Counted from the stretch's first letter, positions 22,735 to 34,290 are shown. The stretch is DNA of 64,000 nucleotides from Meghimatium bilineatum (GCA_034231615.1 CM067309.1:29591860-29655859), one strand, 5' to 3'. Notes: a model not told the origin generated them from the sequence alone. Numbers and translations: made by a program.

Positions 22735-22965
22735 TTGTAGGGAAAATACATTTGAGACTTCAAAACAAAAAGCCTTGCAAACATCTCTGCAGCCATTTCA
22801 GACTAGTGTAGGAAAATAATTCTTGTGCCATTTCTTGACTTTGTCAATCCAGGATTTTCTCCAACTACCTTTTCTCCTTCTACCCTCAACAGTTCCATGA
22901 AAAATAGTTTTAGAAAGTGAATCGTGTCTCCAAACCAAGAATTTTATACCATTTTACCAAAAGTT
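22735..22965 (-). pseudogene. antisense LINE C-terminal fragment
   Basis: The minus strand gives TIFHGTVEGRRRKGSWRKSW and IDKVKKW, the Gly/Arg-rich block near the end of CR1/L2-like LINE proteins, followed by a decayed R-x-C-x-A region. Confidence 0.65.
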
Positions 22966-23514
22966 TCTCTCCATAGCCTGCAAGTTTATCTACTGCTGAA
23001 CAAATATATTTACAACTGGAAAGAGGCTCAGTGACCATTTCTTTTAACATATTAATTATATTAACATTTGATAAATGCTACTATTAACTTCAATCATATG
23101 GAGCATCTTAATGTCTATAACATTCAAGTCATTGCCATTGAATTGTGCTATACCGATGATAGCCTTTTGTTATATATCACAGGAAGCTGCTTTAAAGTAT
23201 TTTAGTCTCAAAACACTTCTTTCCCATATCTAAATACCCCTGTATGTTATTTTATATGTTTCTTTTTATTTTACATTATGTTTATTTTGTTTTTTCCCTC
23301 CAGTTTTTGAATGCTCATCAAATTGTACTGCCATAAATTGACTAGTTTATATGGAATGTGCAGTGTTTCTATCTCATTTTTTCCCCCCATTAATAGTTCA
23401 ATTTTTTTTCTTCACTGTTTGTGTTAATTTCCTTGACATATTCCATTTCAATATGTTTCAACCATGACATATAATTATATGGTTTATTCTGTACTATTCC
23501 CCAACTTTTCTATG
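22966..23514. other. no gene recognised
   Basis: AT-rich with homopolymer T runs. No feature supported. Confidence 0.5.
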
Positions 23515-23850
23515 ATTTATTCAGTACAACTCTATCACTGTCCTTATTTATTCAGTACAACTCTTTCACTGTTCAGATTTATTCAGTACAACTCTCTCAC
23601 TGTTCAGATTTATTCAGTACAATTCTCTCACTGTTCAGATTTATTCAGTACAACTCTCTCACTGTTCAGATTTATTCAGTACAACTCTCTCACTGTTCAG
23701 AAGTATTCAGTACAACTCTCTCACTGTTCAGATTTATTCAGTACAACTCTCTCACTGTTCAGATTTATTCAGTACAACTCTCTCACTGTTCAGATTTATT
23801 CAGTACAACTCTCTCACTGTTCAGATTTATTCAGTACAACTCTACTTTGT
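23515..23850. repeat. 32-bp minisatellite, about 10 copies
   Basis: The unit is TATTCAGTACAACTCTCTCA followed by CTGTTCAGATTT. One unit reads AAGT in place of TTTA. Confidence 0.9.
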
Positions 23851-24275
23851 ATAGTCCATGCTGTGTGGCGTTGATTATCATGTCTTTCTACAGCCTTTTA
23901 TTTCGTATGCTGTTAATCACTTCTGATACCAATATTCTCCCATGCCTCAATGTCAGGTTGTCAAGCATCTTCTCACGTGGTCTTGCCCTACTCCTCTTCA
24001 ACTTGACTGTTATAATAGTGCTCCATCATTTCTCTTCTCACGTGTCCACAAAATTTGGACTGTCTCTTTATGATGCCAGTAAGTAGCTCTTGTTTTTAAA
24101 TTAACTTCTTTCCAGATAGTTAATTACGCTTTTTATCTGTCCATGATGTTCCTAACATTCTTCCATAAAACCACATCTCTGCTGCTTGGATATAATTTTT
24201 CACTATTATTGCTGAGTCTCCAAGATTCACTCCCATACCTCAGAATGTCACTACAACATATTAATCATTATATGA
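23850..24275 (-). pseudogene. antisense LINE C-terminal fragment
   Basis: Minus-strand frames spell SWRLSNNS, WKEVN with TRATYWHHKETVQIL, GHVRREMMEH, KRSRARPREKMLDNL and NKRLWKDMIINATQHG. Together these are the last 130 or so residues of a non-LTR RT protein, with several frameshifts. Confidence 0.75.
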
Positions 24276-24334
24276 TGCTTCAGTGCAAGACGTTTATTAT
24301 TCTATGATGTCTTAAATCTAACTAAAATGATATT

Positions 24335-24480
24335 TTTCAGCGTTCATTCTCAAACTGTCACTGGATCTCTTGTAGCACAACAATGGTCCTACTAGATTTC
24401 CAGCAGGATGTAGTCCAAAGAAAGGAAATGTGTTGTGTCACCAATGATCTAACACATCCATTTTCAGCAATTCTCAAAAT
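24335..24480 (-). mobile_element. SINE-A, 3'-tail lost
   Basis: The minus strand matches SINE-A from the head (GATGTGTTAGATC) to GAACGCTG. The GAA tail is missing and no target duplication is visible. Confidence 0.75.
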
Positions 24481-25077
24481 GTTCAAACTTAATGATACAC
24501 AAATGGCATTTATTGACCAGTATACATACATGATTTATATGGAGTCACACAACAAATTATGTTAATGTAAAAGCTATAGCATAGTTTTCAGTGCTGCATA
24601 TAATGGGTACTTCAGATATGTATTACAGAAACATACGAACCATATATATTGTGAGAAGTTAATCAAGTAAATTGGTAAGGAGATGACACTTGATGATGAT
24701 GAATACATTTCTACATGGCGTGTACAATTCCTTCTTAGTACGCACTTCTTTGTACCTGAATATATTGAACTAGTTTTATGTGATATGTCATTATCCATCT
24801 GTCCTTTACTTGGCTGTTTCAATTTTACATATTTAATATTTACAAACAAAAAAAGTTCTTTATTTAATTACCAATAGTATTACTTGTTTGTTCAAATGAA
24901 GATTGATTATTAATCAATATTTTAATCAATTATTATTAATCAAAACTATTAATCAATAGTTTTCTGCATTATTCTTTTCATTATAATTGTTTTTATTATC
25001 TTTTATTAGTAGTAATAGATTTTTGTAACTCCCAGTTACTCTCATACTTGTGGTACCTATAGCCAACATCTGACTGA
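24481..25077. other. no gene recognised
   Basis: Very AT-rich, with a short ATTAATCAA-type inverted stretch near 24905-24962. Nothing else seen. Confidence 0.5.
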
Positions 25078-25081
25078 TTAA

Positions 25082-25403
25082 CCCTCTGGCTGAGTATCTC
25101 GCGATTTCCGCGTGCTCCACCTACTAGCTTAATTTTACGCATCCCGCGATTTCCGCGTGCTCGCAATTATTTATGTTTCTTTGCATTCTTATCCTGCGAT
25201 TTAAAATACTGATAATATTCAGAATTTTGCTTTGAGGTAAGAACAGAGTTGCTATATATGTATTTGAAGGACTAATGAAATTGAAGGGGAATCTGATGAT
25301 GATAGCGATTACGTGCCTGACATTACATGCCTGCCAATGCTTTACATGCCTGCCAATACATTTTTTTAACAGTACTTCCGGAAACAAATACGCGGTCAGA
25401 GGG
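25082..25403. mobile_element. piggyBac-type MITE
   Basis: TTAA lies at both ends (25078-25081 and 25404-25407). The termini are inverted copies of CCCTCTG(G/A)C(T/C)G(A/C)GTAT. Both the TTAA target and the CCC start are piggyBac hallmarks. Subterminal direct repeats are TCTCGCGATTTCCGCGTGCT-like (two copies) and ACATGCCTGCCAAT (two or three copies). There is no transposase frame, so it is non-autonomous. Confidence 0.85.
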
Positions 25404-25407
25404 TTAA

Positions 25408-26017
25408 TCTTCTAGAGGCATTTTTCATCTTTTAGACAGTTATTTATGAGGTCCCGGGTTCAATCCATGGTCAGGAAAATGCTTTTCTTTCAGCGGTACA
25501 ATCACTATCTTTCTTGTACATATCACAGTACCTGCTATGGCAAAGCAGCCTTATTTCCACAGCCCATAGAAAGCCTTCCTTCACAGGAAAACATGTAGTA
25601 GCAAAAGTTTTTATGTGGCAGATTTGTGTTAATTGTAAAATTAATCAGTTACTGCTGTTCTCCATTGACATTTGCTTTACAGCATGTGTTGCTTGTGTTC
25701 TAGTCTGTCCCTCAAAAGTTTCTGCAATTTTTTACAGTGCCGACCTCCATGCATCACGGTCCTCTACCACAATTTTCCAGTAATTAGTTTGGTCATTTAA
25801 TTATTATAATAATTAATATCAATATTGGTAATTATATAATGAGGATGTACTGCTAGATGTTGACATGGGAATTAATGAGGCTGTACAGTGTAGTTGATAC
25901 ATCTTTCATTGCGGTGTGTTACCTTAAAGAAAAGTCGACCATTTTCATATCATTTTTAATGCCTTTTTTGCAAAACATCATTGGCAGGGATGGGGGAGGG
26001 GGGAAGGACAGCAACCT
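25408..26017. other. mostly unassigned; possible tRNA-like SINE scrap
   Basis: GGTCCCGGGTTCAATCC at about 25451-25467 contains a B-box-like GGTTCAATCC, as in tRNA-derived SINEs, but no A box or borders are visible. The remainder shows nothing. Confidence 0.3.
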
Positions 26018-26029
26018 ATTTACAGGTTT

Positions 26030-26188
26030 TCTTCTTCTTCAGCATTCATTCTCAAACTCCTGCTGAATTCTCTTATAGCAGGACCATGGTCCTACTAGAT
26101 TTCCAGCAGGATGTAGTCCAGAGAATGGAAATGCGTTGTGTCGCCGTGTTATTTGCGCCAATGGCCCGACACATCCGTCTTCGGCGGA
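26030..26188 (-). mobile_element. SINE-A with 12-bp target duplication
   Basis: Flanked by ATTTACAGGTTT at 26018-26029 and 26189-26200. The minus strand reads the full family, from the CCGCCGAAGACGGATGTGTC head to a GAAGAAGAAG tail. Confidence 0.85.
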
Positions 26189-26276
26189 ATTTACAGGTTT
26201 GAAGCTGTGTTGTTGGATGCTCGCACAGCAGAAATGAGGTTTTATCATTAGTTGCTAACATAACAAATAATTAGAT

Positions 26277-26430
26277 TGTATTGTTGTATTTTCACATAGT
26301 AGGTAATGAATCTGTATTGTTGTATCTTCATAGAGTATATAATGAGGTTGTATTGTTGTATCTTCATAGAGTATATAATGAGGTTGTTTTGTTGTATCTT
26401 CATAGAGTATATAATGAGGTTGTTTTGTGT
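26277..26430. repeat. 36-bp minisatellite, about four copies
   Basis: The unit contains TTGTATCTTCATAGAGTATA and TAATGAGGTTG. Confidence 0.85.
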
Positions 26431-27074
26431 GGTGATGTTCACATAGCAAGTAATCTGAGATGACAATTGACAAGAATATAAAGTTACGACGGACACTATG
26501 ACGGACACAGTGAATGAAAATGTGTATATTTAGTACGCCACTGAAACTTTCAGCATGCATAACCTATATTAACTTATAATAGAGAATGGTCACTCATAGT
26601 CTGGTTGGTGTGTAATGAAACTGATTCTGTTTACCAACCGACAGGGCAAATAGAGATAAGTAATTTAATTACGTATATCAAATGATCATGTAAATTACAA
26701 GATGTAGATGCATCAATAAAATCACAGAATGATATCCATATCATTTGACAAATGTTGCCAGATTTCATACATTAAACATGTCAAACACTTATTGCTATAC
26801 ACTATAATATGACAAACAGTGACTAAAATACACTACTTTCAAATCTTAACTACACAAAGATAGGAAGATGGGAGATGATATTCAGTCTTTGCAGAACGAT
26901 CTTTAAGCATGTAGATAAAATATATTTATGTTTAGCTTGAGCAGTTATAAGGGACTGTGTTTATTAAATTTCTGCAGTCCTGCTGTCAATCTTAACATAA
27001 CATTCAAAAAGTGGGAACTTGACCCCCAACATCTGGAAGTGTGACCAGAAAAACATATAATTTATGCTTTTCTT
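26431..27074. other. no gene recognised
   Basis: AT-rich unique-looking sequence. No supported feature. Confidence 0.5.
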
Positions 27075-27198
27075 ACAATAATATGACCTTCAGTAATAAG
27101 TCAGACTGTAGTAAACAAATTTGATGAAATGAGATACAATTATTTGTCATAAGTAACTGTTTACTAGTCTCATTTATTACTGAAGGTCATATTATTGT
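27075..27198. mobile_element. foldback MITE, 124 bp
   Basis: ACAATAATATGACCTTCAGT plus AATAA at 27075-27099 is perfectly complementary to 27174-27198. The interior is also partly self-complementary (ACTGTAGTAAACA versus TGTTTACTAGTC). It is non-coding and no clear target duplication is visible. Confidence 0.75.
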
Positions 27199-27199
27199 C

Positions 27200-27545
27200 A
27201 GAAAATATTATTGACCTTCAGTAATAAGTCAGACTGTAGTAAACAAATTTGATGAAATAAGATGTAATTTATGTAATAATTTATGTAATAAATTATGTAA
27301 TAAAATGTAAAAATTTGATGTAATAAGATAAAAATTTGATGTAATAAATTTGATGTAATGTAAACAAATTTGATGTAAACAAATTTGACGTAGTAAACAA
27401 ATTTGATGTAATAATAAATTTGATGTAACAAATTTCAGTAATAAGTCAGACTGTAGTAAACAAATTTGATGAAATGAGATAAAATTATTTGTCGTAAGTA
27501 ACTGTTTACTAGTCTCATTTATTACTGAAGGTCATATTATTGTCA
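27200..27545. mobile_element. second foldback MITE copy, expanded interior
   Basis: It starts TGACCTTCAGTAATAAGTC and ends TTATTACTGAAGGTCATATT, like the first copy. The AAATTTGATG part of its interior has multiplied into an AT-rich array of ATGTAATAAATT-like and AAACAAATTTG-like units (27255-27440). Confidence 0.65.
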
Positions 27546-27788
27546 AATAAGCATCAATTATTACTGAAGGTCATATTATTGTCAGATAAGCATGAATTAT
27601 TACTGAAGGTCATATTATTGTCATATAAGCATGAATTATTACTGAAGGTCATATTATTGTCAGATAAGCATGAATTATTACTGAAGGTCATATTATTGTC
27701 AGATAAGCATGAATTATTACTGAAGGTCATATTATTGTCAGATAAGCATGAATTATTACTGAAGGTCATATTATTGTCAGATAAGCAC
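27515..27788. repeat. 39-bp minisatellite built on a MITE end, about seven copies
   Basis: The unit is TTATTACTGAAGGTCATATT followed by ATTGTCAGATAAGCATGAA. Its first 25 bases are the right terminal repeat of the foldback MITE. The long open frames over it (LLLKVILLSDKHE) reflect the 13-codon period only. Confidence 0.85.
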
Positions 27789-27895
27789 ATTTCACTAATT
27801 TTTGCACTATTTTTATCCTTGCTATTCAATTCACATCCATAGATGTCAACGAATATGGATTTTTTGTATTGAGACGGATTTCGGTTCCCATGTTT
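27756..27895. repeat. dispersed segment also present at 29362-29505
   Basis: From ATTATTACTGAAGGTCATAT through ATTTTTGCACT, CAATTCACATCCATAGATG and ATTGAGACGGATTTCGGTTC, this matches 29362-29505 almost base for base, in the same orientation. Confidence 0.8.
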
Positions 27896-28830
27896 TTTCT
27901 TTGTGTGTGTGTGTTGTTTTTTTTTTTTTTAAATCATTTGGTGTAACATCTTCAGTAATTACTACTAATGCGGACGTTTAGCACATATTGATGGGCACAA
28001 TTTTTTTAATACAATTTGTGGGGTTTTTTTGGGGTGCTAAATACTAACATTTTTATTGAAATACAGAAATAAATTGTTAAAAATACAGATTTATTGAAAA
28101 ATAAGTTGACATCTATGCTTCACAACTAACATCTCTACAAATTCTGTCAACTTTCTTCAAATAACTCACAATTCATCGTTCTTACCGTAGCACATTTGTA
28201 TACTACACACTGATGTACACAGTTTTCTACTATATAATTCCTCTCATCCGTCTACCTGCCAAAGTTCTTTGCTATTCTTCCAACCTCTTTGCCATCATCG
28301 ATTATGTAGTGATGACGGCAAATTTCTTGATAAAGCTTATGAGATGACTTATCTCTTTCACAGTATGTCATTGTTACTTTGGTTTTTTTCCGTTGTTAAA
28401 TGTCTGCAGTTTAGTCCATTTGTGATATTACTACTATTTTTAGTCTTTGTTCTCTGTTTATTCTATATTTTTACTTCATAAAGATTTTCTGTTTGAAATG
28501 TTGATTTTAGTTTTGTCTTTTATACTGTTATCTATATTTTTTATACCCATTAGTTAGTCTCTGCTCTGTAAAACTGAACTACCTTGTGTTTTATATAAGT
28601 AATTGTTGCTCTTCAGAAATATCAAATGTATCAAGCAAAAATATTCACATCAGGAAAACTGAAATCTGTCAGAAATGAACACTAGCATGTGTGAACATTA
28701 AGCATATATTAGTAGGCCTCGTTCCGTCTTTTTGGACAATAGTATTGTTGTCTATAAGAAATATAATTTATGATCTGTGGCAATGATATATGTGACTCAC
28801 AAGACCAATCTGAGCTATAAAGAGTCTTCT
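27896..28830. other. no gene recognised
   Basis: T-rich and low-complexity in parts (27905-27935 GT/T run). There are short open frames only. Confidence 0.5.
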
Positions 28831-28843
28831 ACAGTATGTACAA

Positions 28844-28999
28844 TCCGCCGAAGATGGATGTGTTGGGCCATTGGCGCAAATAAAACGGTGACACATTGCA
28901 TTTCCATTATCTGGACTACACCTGCTGGAAATCTAGTGGGACTATGGTCCTGCTTGATATTTTCAGCGGGAGTTTGAGAATGAACGCTGAAGAAGAAGA
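28844..28999 (+). mobile_element. SINE-A with 11-bp target duplication
   Basis: Flanked by AGTATGTACAA at 28833-28843 and 29000-29010. It is full length with a GAA tail. Confidence 0.85.
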
Positions 29000-29284
29000 A
29001 GTATGTACAAGGAACTACATACTCACTTATATTTTTATCATCGTGTTCTGTTGTGTGTCTTCTTAAACGTGAAGCCCTTGAACTAACTGCTATTACTGTC
29101 TTCTTTGTCTTTAAACAATTCCAGATCTTTCTCTTCCATGCAACATGATCCTTGGTTCAATAGCAATGCCTGTATCATGCATATCACATTTATATACATC
29201 TTTGTACGGAAGTAGAGGTCGACCGTAATATATTTGACCAGACTAATTCTTCATGAAATATATCCTTCAAACTAAGCACTCATA

Positions 29285-29311
29285 CACACACATATATATA
29301 TATATATAAAA
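29285..29311. repeat. AC/TA microsatellite
   Basis: An ACACACAC run leads into a TATATATA run. Confidence 0.9.
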
Positions 29312-29361
29312 ACCATCATCAGGTGCCATCACCACATGAAGGTTGGCAGCAACAGACATCC

Positions 29362-29505
29362 AACAATTATTACTGAAGATCATATTATTGTCAGATAAGC
29401 ATATTTCATTAATTTTTGCACTTCTTTTATCCTTGCTATTCAATTCACATCCATAGATGTCAACTAGTATGGATTTTTGTATTGAGACGGATTTCGGTTC
29501 CCATG
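29362..29505. repeat. second copy of the 27756-27895 segment
   Basis: This near-identical duplicate starts in the MITE-end motif, which suggests it belongs to a larger dispersed element. Confidence 0.75.
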
Positions 29506-29669
29506 TCTCTTGTTTTGGTGGTGCATTCTGCTAGACTAAATTGTCCATCTCATGATGTTACTCTTCCCCTTGTATCGCTGTGTACCTCTTGCTCACTTCC
29601 CTTTGACTTTACCCTCAAGTAACGTCTTCAATAAGGTGTCATGTCTTTTAACCTTCACCGAGCCTATAT

Positions 29670-29840
29670 CAATCGCAGCCGCCGAGAAACAAAATGGCCG
29701 CGCGCGCTTTTGGCGGTCCGGCCCACCCAAAGATAATATCGTGAGATTTACACGTACCACAGTCCGTGCACATAGCTGGGGACATGCGCAATCGAAGCCG
29801 GTACATCCCCCACTTCCGACATGATCGTTTTTGAGAATGG
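29670..29840 (+). promoter_or_regulatory. CpG-rich promoter-like region
   Basis: This is the most CpG-dense stretch outside the LINEs. It contains ACAAAATGGCCGCG (YY1-like, 29689-29702), a CGCGCGC run, GGCGGTCCGG and a CATGCGCA core (29783-29790) resembling an NRF1 half-site. Such motifs are typical of animal housekeeping promoters. A good splice donor follows at 30243/30244. Strand and transcription are inferred only. Confidence 0.35.
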
Positions 29841-30149
29841 CTAGCTATTCGTAAAAGTTTAAGAGCAATTAATCTGACCACATCTGTACACCGGTACGAT
29901 GCCATGATGATGGATCGGTTTTACAGACTTTTATTTCATCGTATTTCGAATAAAATAACATTGAATCGTGGCTTTAATCATGGATTATTAGGTTATTTAG
30001 TTTCACAGCAGTGAATATACAGAATGCCGTGTTGGTTTGGGGACTTGTACGTTTGATATCGAATATTTTGAAGTGGCAGAAAAAATAACTCTAGGCCTAG
30101 CTCAAAGAACGATTTTACTGCAAATCTACATGTTTTATACAGTTCCCCC

Positions 30150-30243
30150 GGCTATATTTTGATAATTTCGCAGTGAAAGAACATAAATACAACAGATTTG
30201 CGTGATTTAGTTTACAGTGTTGCCAAGGAATTCGATATGTAAG
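30150..30243 (+). other. possible non-coding first exon ending at a strong splice donor
   Basis: AAG|GTAAGT at 30241-30249 is a consensus 5' splice site followed by a T-rich stretch. The region between the CpG-rich block and this site has no long frame, so it would be 5' UTR. I could not find a second exon. Confidence 0.25.
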
Positions 30244-31867
30244 GTAAGTTATTTTTTTTCCCTCTTTATTTGTTATAAAATATATGTTTTTTGTGAAAAA
30301 CGTCTTTACCACTTTCTCATACGTCTGGTATCACACACACACGTACATAAATTACACCAATATATGCATAATTCAATTCTTTATTTATATGTGCAAATAT
30401 TATTTAAATATCTCTAACAACCAAAAAATTATCACATTTTCAAAACAGTCACCATCAATAATGCAAATTTTCAAAAAAGAATCCAGTGGCAGGGAGACGT
30501 TTCGTATTTTTTAATCTGGCTTGCTAAAGGTTAATGTGTCCAAAATAATTTATTTGCCTGATCTTTATTTCTCTTAATAATTCTTTCTTCGCGTGCATGT
30601 GTGTGCGCGCGCGTGTGTATGTGTAAATATATATATATTTCAAACATACTCTACAGATAAGTTCTAGTGAACTATCAATATATCTTATAATACATGAAAC
30701 AACTTTTCAAATGAAACAATACAACATATTTCTCATAGAAATTTGTTGTATGAATGCTATACCGCTATGTTATAAAACAAGTAACAGTATGCATTCAGTT
30801 CCTGAAAATAAATGACTGAAGAAATTGATATTACCTTGCTTAAAATCAATCTCAATGGAAGCTTTTCTATGAGGTAGAAAGAGGTTTTGTTAAGATTAGT
30901 TAGTTCTTGTGTCATATAACAGTCCATATTGTCATTTCTGTCCATGTGCCTCATCAAAGATTGGAACTATCATTATTCTCAACATTATTGTTATTACTGG
31001 CCTTATTATAGGCAACACTGTGCCTTATATGGATATTTTGCCTGGTATTTTGTCCAGGTCAACTCTTTTTGGACCAATCACTGAAATATCTGCTATTTAA
31101 ATAAGCTATACAGGACCAATAATCCATATATCAGTTTTGGCTTCTATCAACCATAATTTTATCAGTTCATTAATACAGATTTAAAAAATAAAAATGTTCA
31201 CCGATTTTTACTTTCACTTCTATTTCACTAAAAAAAACCATCTTTTGTCTTCAAAAACTGATGTTTTTTTAATTCTAACATTTGTTATTATTATTTCTGA
31301 GCAACAATGATGAGACGAACTACTTCTGGACACAGCGTGAAACAAGTTGTTGTTCTTATTCATAGCCCATTTTGAGACAGAAGATTGCAGTAGTAATTTA
31401 CAACTAAAGTTGCAATCGGCTCAGTAACAAAAAATATCAAAGAGGCTTAGATTAGGTTTAGGTACATTTGATGCTGCTTGCTTGCACCACCTGACAACAC
31501 AATACAGAAGCTGCCAACACCGGACACATCAAAGAGTTTGATGACTTAACTATTTCAGAAAATAGAATATCTAGCTCATTTCAAACTAGTAGTAAGTCAT
31601 GTCTGTAAGGAGAGGTACTTTATATAAGAAAACAAAGTTTGTAAATAATGAAATTGCCATGCTGTATATTGTAAAAATTTATTTGCTCCTGACATCATTG
31701 AGAAAAATATTCATAATGTTTTAACATTTTTGGACATAAATGCATTAAATAAATTATGTATTGACTAAATGCTGTATCACAAAATGTATACATAATACGT
31801 CAAATTATTGAACAATTAGGTCAGTTGCAATATGTTTATTAATACTTCGCTGACTAGCAATCCAGAG
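30244..31867. other. no gene recognised
   Basis: AT-rich, with a GT/GC microsatellite at about 30595-30625. There is no coding signal. Confidence 0.5.
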
Positions 31868-32165
31868 CAAACTTATCTCCGATTAAAGTAAAAGTAGGAC
31901 CCATGGCAGCAACCTGCCGTCGGGGATGAAGATAACTCTTCATGCACTAAGCTGCAGTAACTATTAGGCGGGGTGGCCAGTTCCCTTCCTTGCTGTCTTT
32001 ATCTCCCCTAACTCATGCGCCAGATACTCATTTACAGCTGAGTCAACCGGAGGAGTGGTCGTGTCAAGCGAGAAATCACAATCCGAACTATTTTTGTTTT
32101 GGTCTGGACGTAGTTTAAAACCTGGCACGCTGTACCTGGTAATAGCAAGCAAGCTCACTATCAAC
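31868..32165 (-). mobile_element. tRNA-derived SINE (SINE-T), second copy
   Basis: The minus strand starts TAGCCTAGTTGATAGTG, which resembles a pol III A box. It shares the central blocks AAATGAGTATCTGGCGCATG, GATAAAGACAGCAAGG and CCGACGG with 695-943, and ends with a TTTACTTTAA tail. It is more diverged than the first copy. Confidence 0.6.
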
Positions 32166-32283
32166 TAGGCTACATCATTCCTCTACCAAGGGTCATCTCC
32201 CATTATCAAGGGTGTCTCAAATTTTTTAAACATCCACATCACCGTCATTAAAAATCTGTATAAAACTGAACTCATGGGAGAGA

Positions 32284-32380
32284 GCTTTGAAACGTTCAAT
32301 GTGTTGTGATGAAACGTTCAATGTGTTGTGATGAAACGTTCAATGTGTTGTGATGAAACGTTCAATGTGTTGTGATGAAT
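32284..32380. repeat. 22-bp repeat, four copies
   Basis: Tandem copies of GAAACGTTCAATGTGTTGTG with AT between them. Confidence 0.9.
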
Positions 32381-32644
32381 GTTTGCAGTTTCTGAATGAA
32401 TTCTAACATCCCTGAGTTATTTCAAGTGTGAAATCCTACTTATTATAGTGCTAGGCCTAGATTTGCATTACTTTCTAAAATATCACACAATCTCATCTTC
32501 AAATATTCAGACTTTTTCATGGTTAACCTTTAGACGCCTACCTATCTGTCAATTTAGTCCTGGTGGTGACTCCAATTACCCATTTTATGCAATCATTTAT
32601 CGGTGCAGAACCACTAGATGTTAGGCTTATATGACCAATCTTTC

Positions 32645-32925
32645 GCTCCCTTGTGATGAAACAGCTTGAACTTGTTTGGTTTGGACATATAACGAGACAT
32701 GACTCTCTAAAATTATTTTGCAAGGAACAGCCAAGGGTAGAAGGGGAAGAGGAGAACAGAAAAAGTCCTGGATTGATAACATCAAGGAATGGTCTGGATG
32801 TGATTTTTCTACACTTCTCCGAATGTCTGAGGACAGAGCTGTTTGGAGGGCACTTTGTGCTGATGTATCCAGTGTGGCATGCCTATGACCCTGATGGGTT
32901 ATGGGTCTTATTATTATTATTAAAC
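32645..32925 (+). pseudogene. LINE C-terminal fragment with ATT tail
   Basis: LVWFGHITRHDSLKLFC is followed, in shifting frames, by a Gly/Arg-rich block equivalent to GRGEQKKSWIDNIKEWSG and by MSEDRAVWRALCADVSSVA. It ends at DPDGLWV and an ATTATTATT tail. This is the end of a CR1/L2-type LINE, disrupted by frameshifts. Confidence 0.75.
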
Positions 32926-33264
32926 TAGGACTATGCCACCTCCTTCATGCACATTCCCTTCCCGCTTACAGTGAAGACAGAGCAGTCCCGAGTTATTTCT
33001 GCTCCGATTTTCGCTCGAGCAAATTCAGTTGAAATTGATGCCATTTTGCATGGTTTTGATAGATTCTGATGATTTCTTGGGAATTACATTTGTTCTCAAA
33101 GAATATAATATTAATAAGTTAGTTTCTGAGAATAGACCCAGACATTTTGCCACATTATATACGGCATTGGATATAGTTTTGTCCTGTTTCAGACTTCATT
33201 ATTACTAGGCATAATGTTGAAAAGGCAGGTGACATCTACATGTTTAATTTGTTTCCACAGACTA

Positions 33265-33640
33265 TGTTAATTCCTGCCAAATGTACACATATTTTTGTAG
33301 ATTTTTATGAGATATCTCTGTTCATTCCTGCCAAATGTACACCTATTTTTGTAGATCTGTACAAGACGTCTTTGTTTATTCCTGCCAAATGTACACATAT
33401 TTTTGTAGATCTGTACGAGATATCTCTGTTTATTCCTGCCAAATGTACACCTATTTTTGTAGATCTGTACAAGACGTCTTTGTTTATTCCTGCCAAATGT
33501 ACACATATTTTTGTAGATCTGTACGAGATATCTCTGTTTATTCCTGCCAAATGTTCACATATTTATGTAGATCTGTACGAGATATCTCTGTTTATTCCTG
33601 CCAAATGTACACATATTTATGTAGATCTGTACGAGATGTT
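33265..33640. repeat. 54-bp minisatellite, about seven copies
   Basis: The unit is TTCCTGCCAAATGTACACAT, then ATTTTTGTAGATCTGTACGA, then GATATCTCTGTTTA. The 18-codon period opens long frames on both strands (IPAKCTHIFVDLYE). In the minus direction most units contain AATAAA. Confidence 0.9.
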
Positions 33641-33746
33641 CACTCCTCAAACTTATCGCCCAATCTATTCTTGTTGTTACCCCTTTCTTACTTTTCCTAG
33701 GTGAAAAGTTCTGGAACTAATATTTCCAACATATTTTCTTCCTAGT

Positions 33747-34015
33747 CTTTCATGGAACAGATTTCTGATGGAGTTATACCATAGTTTGCTCTCTATGGAT
33801 CTTTCATGGAACAAATTTCAGATGGAGTTATAACCATAGTTTGCTCTCTATGGATCTTTCATGGAACAGATTTCTGATGGAGTTATACCATAGTTTGCTC
33901 TCTATGGATCTTTCATGGAACAGATTTCAGATGGAGTTATAACCATAGTTTGCTCTCTATGGATCTTTCATGGAACAAATTTAAGATGGAGTTATAACCA
34001 TAGTTTGCTCTCTCC
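33747..34015. repeat. 54-bp minisatellite, five copies
   Basis: The unit contains TTTCATGGAACAGATTTCTG and GTTTGCTCTCTATGGATC. It has the same period as the preceding array but an unrelated sequence. Confidence 0.9.
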
Positions 34016-34290
34016 TGACATGCTAGCATTTGATAAGTGTATAAAATGCTGAAACATTTAGGCCTATATAATGAAATTATTTCATTTCGAATATATGGTG
34101 GGGAACACATCCTATGAATATGGGGGGTGGGGGCTTACTAAGGTACTAACCTTAACACAAGAGTCAGCCGACAACTTCAAGAAGATTGTATTGTAATCTC
34201 TTGTCAGTAGATTGTATAGTAGGTTATTATTTGATTAAATACAATAACATATATTCAACACTGAAGCTTTGCATAAACATGCATGCAATG

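Noticed and set aside
25451-25467. tRNA gene
   Set aside because: Only a B-box-like sequence is present; no A box, acceptor stem or anticodon arm can be folded.
27540-27842. Leucine-rich 100-codon frame
   Set aside because: It is the 39-bp array derived from a MITE terminal repeat.
33240-33704. 154-codon frame resembling a repeat protein (IPAKCTHIFVDLYE)
   Set aside because: 54-bp minisatellite with open frames on both strands and no start or splice context.
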